In this document: piece after piece, positions 1 through 9,845 of the stretch
Layout of the letters: each line of letters starts with the position of its first letter
Position numbering within the stretch: position 1 is the first letter of the stretch
Assembly: GCF_021155765.1 (NCBI RefSeq)
Contig: NC_060110.1
Span: forward strand, 12,089,501-12,153,500
Length of the DNA stretch: 64,000 bases
Source: Diprion similis
Taxonomy: Eukaryota > Arthropoda > Insecta > Hymenoptera > Diprionidae
Direction of reading: 5' to 3'
Program-made: the position numbers and the translations under genes
The notes under the pieces: model-generated
What the model saw: the letters and a program-made list of their open reading frames with translations, nothing else
Databases searched by the model: none
What the model was told of the DNA's origin: nothing

Positions 1-3000
1 ATGTCCTTATTGAGAAGGAATTCTGGACTCCATCGGTCAGGCGTGCTCGTTCCAAATCTGAATTGTCCACCATAGATGTAGACCATTACCGGCAGTAACG
101 TAGAGTTTTTGCTCTTAGGAATCTGCAAAGATGTCCTAGGATAATTCCGGTAATTTTGTTTTCTCACTCGTTATAAGCCTGAATTTCCCACCGTATATGA
201 ACACCATTACCTATAGTAATAGGCAATAGTCAAATTCTTTGTAAAAATGATCAAAGCTGATCTTGTTTGCTGTCTGATACGACGATATCCTAAGTGCTCC
301 AGATGTTTAAATACTAAACTCACAATCAAGTCAATTTCAAATGCACAAGTCTTCAATTCAAAATTTGTGAATCTCCCGGAACGGCTAGTACAGTTTTCAA
401 GATGAAAAATTTGAAAAGATAGTGGTGAAACTTCAAGCTCCTTAAGATATGAAAATGCAGTGAGCACGATTGCATTATACCTGCGGCGTATAAACATTAA
501 GATAGAGGCAGTCCTCATCTCCTATGAGCTTGTTCTCGTGCTGAATACATGCGTTAGGCATGCGGCTAGCATCCAGAGTCCCTCTCCAAGGACCTGCGGG
601 TACAGCTTGTTTGAACCTGCATCGGAATAATGAGAAAAATTAATGTTCATGAGCTTCTGCAACGATTGAACTCCCAATGATAGGTGATTGTTAGGTCAAC
701 TCGAGGCTGGATAGTTTCGCCAATTTTTCGTCCTCGATTCTGCACATATTTTCTTGAGTATATTCAATTATGTATTTCAGTGGTTTAGCGGACTCCAAAA
801 GCAATTGAAATGTGTAAAATCCAAACAATTAAATATGAGCAGAGTACTATGCTCTGCGGGTGAGAATCCTTCTTTGTGTATCTGGCAACATAGTATTTTA
901 TCATTGAGAGAAAATAGTCTCATCAGAATACCCGTTATACTAAGGTAATTAACCAGAATTGAGATCTTCCACACATCCCACCTAATACATTTGTTTTTTT
1001 TTTTATCTATTCAATATGCACGGCATGAGTTCGGGGGGGGGGGGGGGGGGTGCTAAATCCTCACTTCATTTGAAATCCGTATCAATGTAAATGAATTGGT
1101 TTTATCCTCATCTGTAGTATGCATGAATCTAAACTTATGAAATTAATGACATTATCATAACGAATACCCGTTTAACTTCACTATTTATACCGTATATATA
1201 TAGGGGAAAGTCGGCTAAGTCGTACCACTATGGGCTTTTCGATTTTTCAAATTTTTTCCATTACTCAAATGGCAACAAATCAATTTTTTTCGTAATCTAC
1301 ACTTCTTTAGGAATAACTAAAAAAATTAGCGTAATTTCAAATTATATATGAAGGGGGAAAAACAATTTTTTTTTGAATCTCTGCAAACGGTACGACTTAG
1401 CCAACTGGTAGGGTAAGTCGTAACACCGGTAAGGTAAATTGTACCACCCTAAAATTCAAGGAAATATGATTCATAACCCATTTTAAGTTGAATCTATAAT
1501 GCAGTAGTTTTTCATATAACATATCGAAGCTTCATAATATTTCATTATTGTTGATATCGTTCATCATACATTGTAGTAACATTGTTCGATATTGCACTTT
1601 TTCAATGTTCTTAACGTAATTGAGTAACGATAAATCAAATTTATGTCTAAAATATGTAGGCTTACATTTGTAATAATATTAATAGTAAGGACTTATAACT
1701 TATTTCTAATTTAAACGTAGGTTTCGGAATATCATATATTCTACAAGTTTCACTCAATCCATAGTCTCCATTTTTATATGCCATGAGCGCCCTTGACATA
1801 TCCTCTTGGGACCACGAATGATATTTTCTTTTTCCGGACATTTTGAAAAGTTCACTGCACCGGAAATCATAAAAATGTTCAATAGAGCACACCTTTCCAA
1901 CGAATACATTTTTTTTATAAAGCTCTATCAAAGTAACTTGAGTCAGGTAAATCGTACCGGGGCACACTCCCAAGTATGCCCCGGTACGATTTATCCGACT
2001 AAAAATGGTACGATTTGCCCGACCCCGCAGTATTTCCTCCAAACTTTTCTTACTTCACATATAACTATCATAACCTTAATGTCAAAGCGTCAAAATACTC
2101 GGAAAGAACTACACTTGCATACTGTACATGATACAATGCATTATTTGGTTTCTTATTAGCGCAGCGGCCTTACGGCCAAACCCCGAAAACTACATCAAGT
2201 ACCAGTGAAATAAACAATTGAACGTACCTTCACGAGACGTTGTTTCACGCGCCTCTTCTTTCGGATCGGCGTTTGCCGTCGCTCAGAGTTCAAGTTTAAG
2301 TCACGTGATGGCGGATATTTTCCACGGTCTTTGAGATATTGAAGTGGTACGATTAACCTGACGGTACGACTTAGCCGACTTTCCCCTATGACCGTAACTA
2401 GTCCCGTAGCGCGTGACGTGTGAGACTACGAAACGGGAGGACCTGATTTCCAATGGAGGCGGATCGATTCTACTGAAATCAGTTCTACAGGAAAAATGTT
2501 CTACACAATAGGTTATACAGACTCGTTTCTACGGAAATTCATGTCTACAGAATATTTTTTTTACACAACATTGTTCGACAGAATGGTTTGCCAGTTTTCT
2601 AATCCAACACAGTAACACAACACACCCACAAATTCAACATTAAGAATTTAAATTGTCGAAAGATCTGATGTCGAATATTTTTTGGTAAAAAAATTCTTCT
2701 GTAGAATAAATCATGCAGGCCTATTCCTGTTGCTAACCTCGAATTTTAGTCGAAAAATATTTCTGTAGAAATGAGTCTGTAGAACATTCATCCTTTAGAA
2801 CTGATTTCTGAAGAGACGATCTGCAATCATATAAATTCACAGCCAGTCGATGAGGAGCCGAGCGGCAGCTCGCAAAAATTGCAAGACTGGTCCCGTCGTT
2901 CAGGCTCCGAATCGGCGAGTTGAGGTTTGAACTCAGTCTGGCTGCACCCGGGCAACGTCGTCTGCATCGCCTATACAGCGATAGACGACGTGCAACTTTG

Positions 3001-3285
3001 AGTTACTCCTACAAACCTAAGATCTCCAATCGGTGGCTCGGCAAACGGGACTCCAATGAAGGCTGAGAATCTTCTACCAAAGTGTGTGACCATATTTATG
3101 CCCTTAAGTCTCCCTTGTGGTGTCGTCGTTTCCGGACGCGTCCAATTCTCGCCAGCGGGAATGTCCCCATTTTTTGTTGGAATAACACCAAAGATCGTCA
3201 GACAAGCGATTAGTAAAATAGCCACCAACAGACACGCGGCTGCTTTATACCAGCACGGACGCGAAGCCATCGAACATACAGACAT
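1..3285 (-). CDS. Carboxylesterase, second tandem copy, 5' part only (runs off the left edge)
   Basis: This is the 5' end of a carboxylesterase (alpha/beta hydrolase, type-B esterase family). Exon 1 is 3017-3285, exon 2 is 481-616, and exon 3 begins at 122 and leaves the window at 1. Start and phases match the complete copy at 5357-9379: exon 1 ends two bases into an Arg codon at AG|GTTTGT, and exon 2 ends in phase 0 at CAG|GTATAA. Exon 1 encodes a short cytoplasmic tail and a hydrophobic signal-anchor (about residues 13-36). Exon 2 holds the EDCLYLNVYTPQ motif and both cysteines of the first disulfide loop. Exon 3 identity to the other copy is complete over 122 bases. I found three amino-acid differences in the visible part: V86I, D118N and M121I. 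Splice sites are intact, so the copy could be functional, but its catalytic part lies outside the window. Intron 1 carries a pogo-like insertion and an older foldback element. Confidence 0.85.
1033..1050 (+). repeat. Poly-G run of 18
   Basis: An uninterrupted run of 18 G lies in intron 1 of the left esterase copy. The matching place in the right copy (about 8191) has only six G. It may be a slippage expansion or a sequencing artefact. Confidence 0.8.
1203..2386. mobile_element. pogo/Tigger-like DNA transposon, defective, inserted in esterase intron 1
   Basis: The element is 1184 bp with perfect 24-bp terminal inverted repeats (1203-1226 and 2363-2386, beginning GGGGAAAGTCGGC), flanked by TA on each side (1201-1202, 2387-2388). 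TA target duplication is the rule for the Tc1/mariner superfamily, to which pogo belongs. On the minus strand, an ATG at 1841 opens a peptide starting MSGKRKYHSWSQEDM and ending in an IPKPTF motif. This matches the psq/CENPB-type helix-turn-helix at the N-terminus of pogo-like transposases. No DDE catalytic domain is present, so the element cannot mobilise itself. The right esterase copy has the empty site near 8345, which fixes this as a discrete insertion. Confidence 0.9.
1668..1841 (-). pseudogene. Truncated pogo-type transposase, DNA-binding domain only
   Basis: About 43 residues of psq-type helix-turn-helix are followed within 15 residues by a stop. Family members normally continue for several hundred residues through a DDE/D nuclease domain, which is absent here. 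The longer reading frame continues upstream to 2042, but that part reads through inverted-repeat motifs and looks non-coding. Confidence 0.7.
2462..2821. mobile_element. Foldback-type element, older diverged copy in intron 1 of left esterase
   Basis: The left part carries repeated TTCTACAG-like motifs and the right part carries the reverse complement (CTGTAGAA). The outer ends read GATCGATTCTACTGAAATCAG on the left and the inverted equivalent on the right, close to the better preserved copy at 8419-8916. It sits at the same place in both esterase genes, so it predates the duplication. Confidence 0.6.
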
Positions 3286-3725
3286 GATTACTCTTTGGCA
3301 CTAGTCGCAAGTGATGCTCGGGAAAAAGCTCAGCCTGAGTTACTCCATCTTGTGAGAAGAAAAGATGTCATGTCATAATGAAATACAATGTCGTTAAGTA
3401 ACAACGCCTTGAAATTAATTCGCCATCTCATCTCAAGTTATAAGCACGCGAATCGCCAAATTATATACATTCGAGTATATGTATGTATATTGTATGTACC
3501 TACAAGTTTCATAATCTGTGTTTTCCCATTAAGCAATTCGATGAGATTGAATTTATATGTGAGATAACAGAAAAATAAGGGAGCCGAGCAGCGCTGGCTC
3601 GAAGGCTATTTTTCATGCGTGCAAAGTGATAAGCAGCTGCTCTCGTGTAAGTGCGCAAATAGCGCAAATATTTGAATTACATATTCATCTATTCACCTTA
3701 TATCATAATCACATATACAAGTTAT

Positions 3726-4268
3726 TGCATTTGTGTTTGAAGAATATTTTTCAGTGAATTTTCAACCATCCTTATGAATTTGGACGCTGCGAAATTCAGA
3801 GGGTGAGAGTCGCAAAATAACCAAAAGTTGGAATATAGTTTTTTTTAGTAAGAGTTCGCTTTCCCAGCGTCCTGAAAAACAATTCATCAATGAAATTCAT
3901 TTAGGGAAATTTTTTTCCATATCTGAATCAATATAATTCTTACTACGATTGGAAATGTTGAAAATCTACGTTTGCTTCAGAAGGATATCTGTATCACGTT
4001 TCGAGGTTATATTGGTTTTATTGAAACAACAAAAACTAAGCTTATCTGATAAATCAACTGCAAATAACAATAAATATCAAAAAAATAATCTAAAAATATT
4101 ATTTTTTTCTGTCAAAATATTCAAAATTTAATCATAAACTATATTTAGATGTTAATAATTTGACTGAAAATGTCCTTTCACATTTTCAAATATCAATATG
4201 AATATTATTTATCAATATAATAATTCAATTAGAATTAAGTTTTATTTCTTATATAGTAAAACTACTTA
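3726..4268. other. AT-rich intergenic stretch
   Basis: This lies between the 5' flank of the left esterase copy and the SWIM-type remnant. It is strongly AT-rich with no open frame, splice pattern or repeat that I recognise. Confidence 0.6.
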
Positions 4269-4455
4269 TTAATCTTCCTCCTTATCTTCATCAATAACGG
4301 TTGTAATATTGTCTTTATTAAATGATGAGTTTAGTATTGCAGCTTGTCTAGAGATTTCAGACCGAAATCGTACGTATGATGAATAAAAAATTACTGCAGC
4401 AACGTGTGAACAACGACCGATAGACCTAAGTCCATTTGCACAATCCGGTGAAAAA
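4269..4455 (-). pseudogene. C-terminal fragment of a SWIM-type zinc-finger, transposon-derived protein
   Basis: Reading the minus strand down to the TAA at 4269-4271 gives an open frame containing CANGLRSIGRCSHVAAVIFY and, at the C-terminus, NITTVIDEDKEED. The order Cys, Gly-Leu-Arg, Gly-Arg-Cys-Ser-His-Val-Ala fits the C-x-C-x(n)-C-x-H SWIM finger seen near the end of long, repeated ORFs in insect and cnidarian genomes, which commonly finish with an acidic tail. The first cysteine pair is degraded upstream and no catalytic part is seen, so this is a remnant. The frame was read by hand and lacks an ATG. Confidence 0.5.
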
Positions 4456-5356
4456 AATGGTGTCGCAAGTCACTCATTTTGTAAGTAGATCGAAAAAATT
4501 GTTGCTCTGTGAATTTGCGTTGTTAGGTGGCAAGAAGGAGAAAAAGTTAATTGATAGCGCTACGATTTTCAGATCGATTTTTCTCGAAAACGACACAGAA
4601 TTAGGTGCTTCTGCTTGGCCTGTGGTTTGCTATTTTGTATTATTTTTCAATCCCAGAAAGACCCTGACAACCGTGGCCCCAAGCTCGTGCCCTCCCCTTG
4701 TCAGTAGAACCAACATATCCTCAAACCATGATCCAGATATCCTTCTAGGGCCAATTCACTATATGCTTAAGGTCCTAAGACCTTTACGTAAAGGCAAAGA
4801 AACCACAGCCGAAAATCTTCAATGAAAATACGTGCAATGAAAACTCAGTGCAAACGTGCTGCATGAATATCGCATAATTGATATTTCAAGCACACTTTCA
4901 CGCGCGTTCGAGATCAAGTTTTAAATTCCAATATACAATTATCACTGACGTAATAATACTTTGGCTTACTCATGAATTAAACTTTTCATGAAATATTTGC
5001 TCACTGTGAATTGGATCTCTGAAATGGATCCACGCAGATTTTTAATACCACAAATAAGCATCCGAGGGCACAGGTTGATATTTCAACGAAGACACGAATA
5101 TAATAATAACGATTTATCGAACGTTGAATGTACGACTTGTGACTGGTGGAATAATAAAAAATGCATTACGAATTCGCATGATGCGTTAGTATTATGATTA
5201 TCAAGTATTATAACCAAATTTCGTATATGCATGGCATCCTAAGATAGGCATAAAATATTCAGTGTTACATATCTTTCAGTTTCCTTGACTAGTGAGTTAC
5301 AACGACATACTTGCAAATATGGATGCATGAATTCTGATCAGCAACTGCAGTACGAG
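4456..5356. other. Intergenic DNA downstream of the complete esterase gene
   Basis: This covers the 3' flank of the esterase stop codon. A plus-strand open frame at 4436-4825 (129 codons) has no motif I recognise and is probably chance. No clear polyadenylation signal was identified. Confidence 0.5.
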
Positions 5357-8300
5357 TTAAATCCTCTTCCTAGCAGCATAGAATTGTTTCCAAAACTGCA
5401 TTCGCTCTTCGTGGAAACCACGTTTAACCTGAATTCTGGGATCGAGTTCATTACCGATCTGCAGATATTTTTCGTCTGATGAGAATGGTTCCCAAATTGC
5501 GTTGTCATTGAGAGCTGCAGTAGTCGGAATCCTGAAAACATGATGCATCGTCGAATATAGTCGATACACAAGTGGTTGTGGGATGGTGTCTTGTATCGAC
5601 TCATGGTCCGATATTCACCCATTGATAGCAAACGATGTCCACAGCTCTACCATCGCGTCGGCCACTTTCATGTCAGTCTCACTATATTCAGAGCCCGGTG
5701 GCGCAAACATTCCCTCCGGTCCAGGAAGAAGGTAAAGCAGCTCATCGCCGTGTGCCGCGCCCCAATCCTCTGTGTTACCGTCACTGAACTTATAGCTGTA
5801 GCTGAAAGTGCCCTGGTAGTCGAAAGTGCAAAAGTATACGGGACTCTTGTAAGCGCGGTTGTTTATGTATTGCTGAATCTCGTTGTAAATAGGGTAGACG
5901 AATTGGCCGTCGGTGATCATGTCGGTTAAATTACGTATCAGCTGAAAGTAACATTCGTGACACCATAATTCATGGAATTCGAACATCTATTGTCAGTTGT
6001 TCCGATTCTTACCAATTTTCTGTCAGCTGTCAGATCGTTCAGGTAACGAGACTTCAGAACAGCAGTTTGGGCATCTACATCAAGTGACCAACGGTCATAT
6101 CTCAAGAAATCGATTAAGTGCGAGTCAACGTTGTCTAAAAATTGCTGGAACAAGTCTGGCCTATCGTAGTACACTGAAATGATAAACAAGTAAAAGTTTT
6201 GGAAAGAGTCGAATACTAAGGAAAAAATGACCGTCTATAAAGTTTCCCCAAATATGCAGGACCTTACGTGCAACCTGATATCTCTGTGTGATTTAAAGAT
6301 CCATAAAAATGTTCGTTGTTTCATTTTGTTCCACCCATACTTGCCTGCAGTCGCAAAAATTCCTTCTTCTTTAGTTACGAGGGCCACCCACGGCAAATCA
6401 TGCTTTGCCCCTTTGGCCATGATATTCGCTGGAGTATCCGTAATCAATGCACCTTCTACGTCAGGTTCGACAACAGGAAGCCAAACATAAGGGCCGCTTA
6501 AATTCATTTGTTTCAACACCACCTCTGTTTCGTACAAGTATGAACCATTAAAAGTCCTCAGGCAATTAACAAGGGCAGTCGACGTGTTGGTTGGACAATC
6601 AAGATATTCGCCCAACTTAGTAGCTCGCCTGGCGACCACTGCAAACGGTTCAGGAGCATGAGGCGAGGTTCCTGCTGCACTATGTGTCATGTATTGGTGG
6701 AAAAGCCCTGAAAACGTTTGCGTTATATCAAACTGCCAAATTTTTAATATACATTCAATCGAAACAAATTCAGTTTCATTATGGATCTCTCTTACAATTA
6801 AAAGCGCTAACTTCGGTGTAGTAACAATGCGATGAATACATTGACCACCGAAAAATGATCGTTAAGTACCATAGGTAAATTTTGCTTCAACCAACCAATT
6901 CCACTCACCTTTTGTTAAAGGAGATACGCTCAACATGTGAACGCTAACGGAGCCTGAACTTCCACCAAAGACAGTCACACGATTTGGATCGCCACCGAAA
7001 TACTCTATGTTTTTTTGGGTCCATCTCAGAGCTTCGACTATATCTTTTAGTAAATTATTTCCAGGTGATACTTCGTCACCGGTACTCAAAAATCCTAGTA
7101 TCCCGAAACGATAGTTCGGCACTACAAGGACTATGTCCTTATTGAGAAGGAATTCTGGACTCCATCGGTCAGGCGTGCTCGTTCCAAATCTGAATTGTCC
7201 ACCATAGATGTAGACCATTACCGGCAGTAACGTAGAGTTTTTGCTCTTAGGAATCTGCAAAGATGTCCTAGGATAATTCCGGTAATTTTGTTTTCTCACT
7301 CGTTATAAGCCTGAATTGCCCACCGTATATGAACACCATTACCTATAGTAATAGGCAATAGTCAAATTCTTTGTAAAAATGATGAAAGCTGATCTTGTTT
7401 GCTGTCTGATACGACGATATCCTAAGTGCTCGAGACGTTTTAATACTAAACTGTCTAAACTCACAATTAAGTCAATTTCAAATGGACAAGTCTTCAATTC
7501 AAAATTTGTGAATCTCCTGGAACGGCTAGTACAGTTTTCAAGATGAAAAATTTGAAAAGATAGTGGTGAAACTTCAAGCTCCTTAAGATGTGAAAATACA
7601 GTGAGTACGATTGCATTATACCTGCGGCGTATAAACATTAAGATAGAGGCAGTCCTCATCTCCCATGAGCTTGTCCTCGTGCTGAATACATGCGTTAGGC
7701 ATGCGGCTAGCATCCAGAGTCCCTCTCCAAGGACCTGCGGGTACAGCTTGTTTGAACCTGCATTGGAATAATGAGAAAAATTAATGTTTATGAGCTTCTG
7801 CAACGATTAAACTCCGAATGATTGGTGATTGTTAGGTCAACTCGAGGCTGGATAGTTTTGCCAATTTTTCGTCCTAGATTCTGCACATATTTTCTTGAGT
7901 ATATTCAATTATGTATTTCAGTGCTTCGAGTTGTGATCAATGCAAATCAACTCAGATAAAATCCGCCAAGAGCTATTACCGATGGTTTAGCGGACTCCAA
8001 AAGCAATTGAGATGTGTTAACCAAATAGGGGAACCTTCTCTGTTTACCTGGCAACATAGCATCTCATCATTGAGAGAAAATAGCCTCATCATAAACCCCG
8101 TTATCGTAAGGTAATTAACCAGAATTCAGATCTGCCATACACCTCCTCAAATACATTTTTTTTTTATTTAAAATGCACGGCATGAGTTCGGGGGGAGTAA
8201 TAAATTCTCACTTCATTTGAAGTTCGCATTAATGTAAACGAATTGTTTTTATCCGAATCTGTAGTATACATGAATTTAAACTCATGAAATCAATTACATT

Positions 8301-9379
8301 ATCATAACGAATACCCGTTTAATTTCACTATCCATACTGTATATTACCGTAAGTAGTAACGTAGCGCATGAAGTGCGAGACTACCGAACGGGAAGACCCG
8401 ATTTTTCAAATGGAGGCGGATCGTTTCTACAGAATTCAGTACTTCAGGACAAATGTTCTACAGAATCGGTTACAGATTCCTTTTTATAGAAATATATTTC
8501 TACAGAATATTTTTGTACAGAACATTGTTCTACAGAATGGTTTTATAGTTTTACAAATCCAACACAATTACTGTTCCACACAGCGCACATACAAATTCAA
8601 TATTGAGAATTTCAATTACATTATATCAAATTCAGTGAAATCAAAATGCACGAAATTAACGATCAAACGTATGATTCTGATAATCTGATGATTGCTCTGA
8701 ACGTGTGTTGCGTCATACACATGCTGTCGAAAAATATCGTGTAGAAGATTATTCTGTCAAACACTTCTTTTGTAAAATAAATCATGCAGGCTTATTCCTG
8801 TTGCCAATCTCGAATTCCATTTGAAAAATATTCTGTCGAAAAATATTGCTGTAGAAATGAGTCTGTAGAAATCTGTAGAAATTCATCCTTTAGAACTGAT
8901 TTCTGTAGAAACGATCTGCAATCATTAAAATTCAAGCCCGTCGATGAGGAGCCGAGCGGCAGCTCGCAAAAATTGCAAGACTGGTCCCGTCGTTCAGGTT
9001 CCGAATCGGCGAGTTGGGGTTTGAACTCAGTCTGGCTGCACTCAGGCAACGTCGTCTGCGTCGCCCATACAGCGATAGATGATTTGCAACTTTGAGTCAC
9101 TCTTACAAACCTAAGATCTCCAACCGGTGGCTCGGCAAACGGGACTCCAATGAAGGCCGAGAATCTTCTACCAAAGTGTGTGACCATATTTATGCCCTTA
9201 AGTCTCCCTTGTGGTGTCGTCGTTTCCGGACGCGTCCAATTCTCGCCAGCGGGAATGTCCCCATTTTTTGTTGGAATAACACCAAAGATCGTCAGACAAG
9301 CGATTAGTAAAATAGCCACCAACAGACACGCGGCTGCTTTATACCAGCACGGACGCGAAGCCATCGAACATACAGACAT
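5357..9379 (-). CDS. Carboxylesterase (type-B, membrane-anchored), complete gene
   Basis: Seven coding exons: 9111-9379, 7622-7757, 6909-7254, 6345-6707, 6013-6173, 5619-5941, 5357-5531. Together they give 1773 nt, 590 residues plus TAA, the usual length for insect carboxylesterases, which hydrolyse carboxylic esters of lipids, hormones, pheromones or xenobiotics. The N-terminus has a hydrophobic signal-anchor (about 13-36). Seen in order: PFAEPPVGDLRF, EDCLYLNVYTPQ (124-135), oxyanion-hole YGGQF (152-156), nucleophile elbow GGSSG with Ser234, Glu365 in KEEG, and His489 in GAAHGDEL, so Ser-Glu-His is complete. Cysteines 113/126 and 288/299 fit the two conserved disulfides. Oddities: HGG is replaced by YGG and GESAG by GGSSG, and intron 4 has a GC donor (CAG|GCAAGT at 6344) that is required by phase. 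A near-identical copy lies downstream. Substrate cannot be told from sequence. Confidence 0.92.
8419..8916. mobile_element. Foldback-type non-autonomous element in intron 1 of complete esterase
   Basis: The ends are inverted: GATCGTTTCTACAGAATTCA at 8419 and its reverse complement ending at 8916 differ at one position over about 22 bases. Inside, the left half carries several copies of TTCTACAGAA and the right half carries TTCTGTAGAA. No coding capacity is seen. The build, many short subrepeats forming inverted arms, resembles the clearer foldback element at 13728-14394, whose subrepeat is GTTTCTACAAG. Confidence 0.65.
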
Positions 9380-9555
9380 GATTACTCTTTGACACTAGTC
9401 GTAAGTGATGCTCGGCAAAAAGCCCAGCCTGAGTTACTCTATCTTTTGACAAAAAAAGATCTCATGTCATAATTGAATACAATATAGATAGTTAAGTAAC
9501 AGCGCCTTGGAATTAATTCGCAACCTCATCTCAAGATATGCATACACGAATCGCA

Positions 9556-9613
9556 AAATTATATATATATATATATGTGTATATGTATGTATATATGTAT
9601 ATATATATATACA
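9556..9613. repeat. TA/TATG microsatellite
   Basis: Alternating TA with interspersed TG (tatatatgtgtatatgtatg) in the upstream region of the complete esterase. The corresponding place in the left copy (about 3470-3497) is much shorter. Confidence 0.8.
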
Positions 9614-9845
9614 CCCACACAAATCTTATTATGTGTGTTTCGTTATTAAGCAATGTGACGAGATTTGATTCACATCTGAGATAACAACAACGAGGGAGCC
9701 GAGCTCGCCGCCTTGAATGCTGTTCTTTATGCGTGCAAAGTAATAAAGAACTGATCCTGTACAAATGTACATATAGAACATTCAAATGTTTGAATTACAG
9801 ACTCATCCATTTATCGTATAACGTAACCATATATACAAATTAGGT

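Larger units (their letters stand above)
1..3725. repeat. Left copy of tandem segmental duplication (esterase 5' half plus upstream DNA)
   Basis: Bases 1-3725 align along their length with 7133-9845. Position 1 corresponds to 7133. Similarity continues past the start codon into the 5' flank to about 3725. Differences include the 1184-bp pogo-like insertion, loss of about 60 bp near 778 relative to 7920-7982, and expansion of a G run. The duplication therefore includes exons 1-3 and the putative promoter, and presumably the whole gene. Confidence 0.85.
7133..9845. repeat. Right copy of tandem segmental duplication
   Basis: This is the counterpart of 1-3725. It keeps the empty target site of the pogo-like element (about 8345), a short G run (about 8191) and about 60 bp near 7920-7982 missing from the other copy. 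The 5' flank above 9379 is also shared, so both genes probably began with the same promoter. Confidence 0.85.

Noticed and set aside
207..518. 103-codon minus-strand frame, and its 154-codon counterpart at 7339-7803
   Set aside because: These read through intron 2 and the wrong frame of exon 2. The EDCLYLNV frame is the esterase one.
4436..4825. 129-codon plus-strand frame
   Set aside because: No motif, no splice context and AT-rich surroundings; treated as chance.
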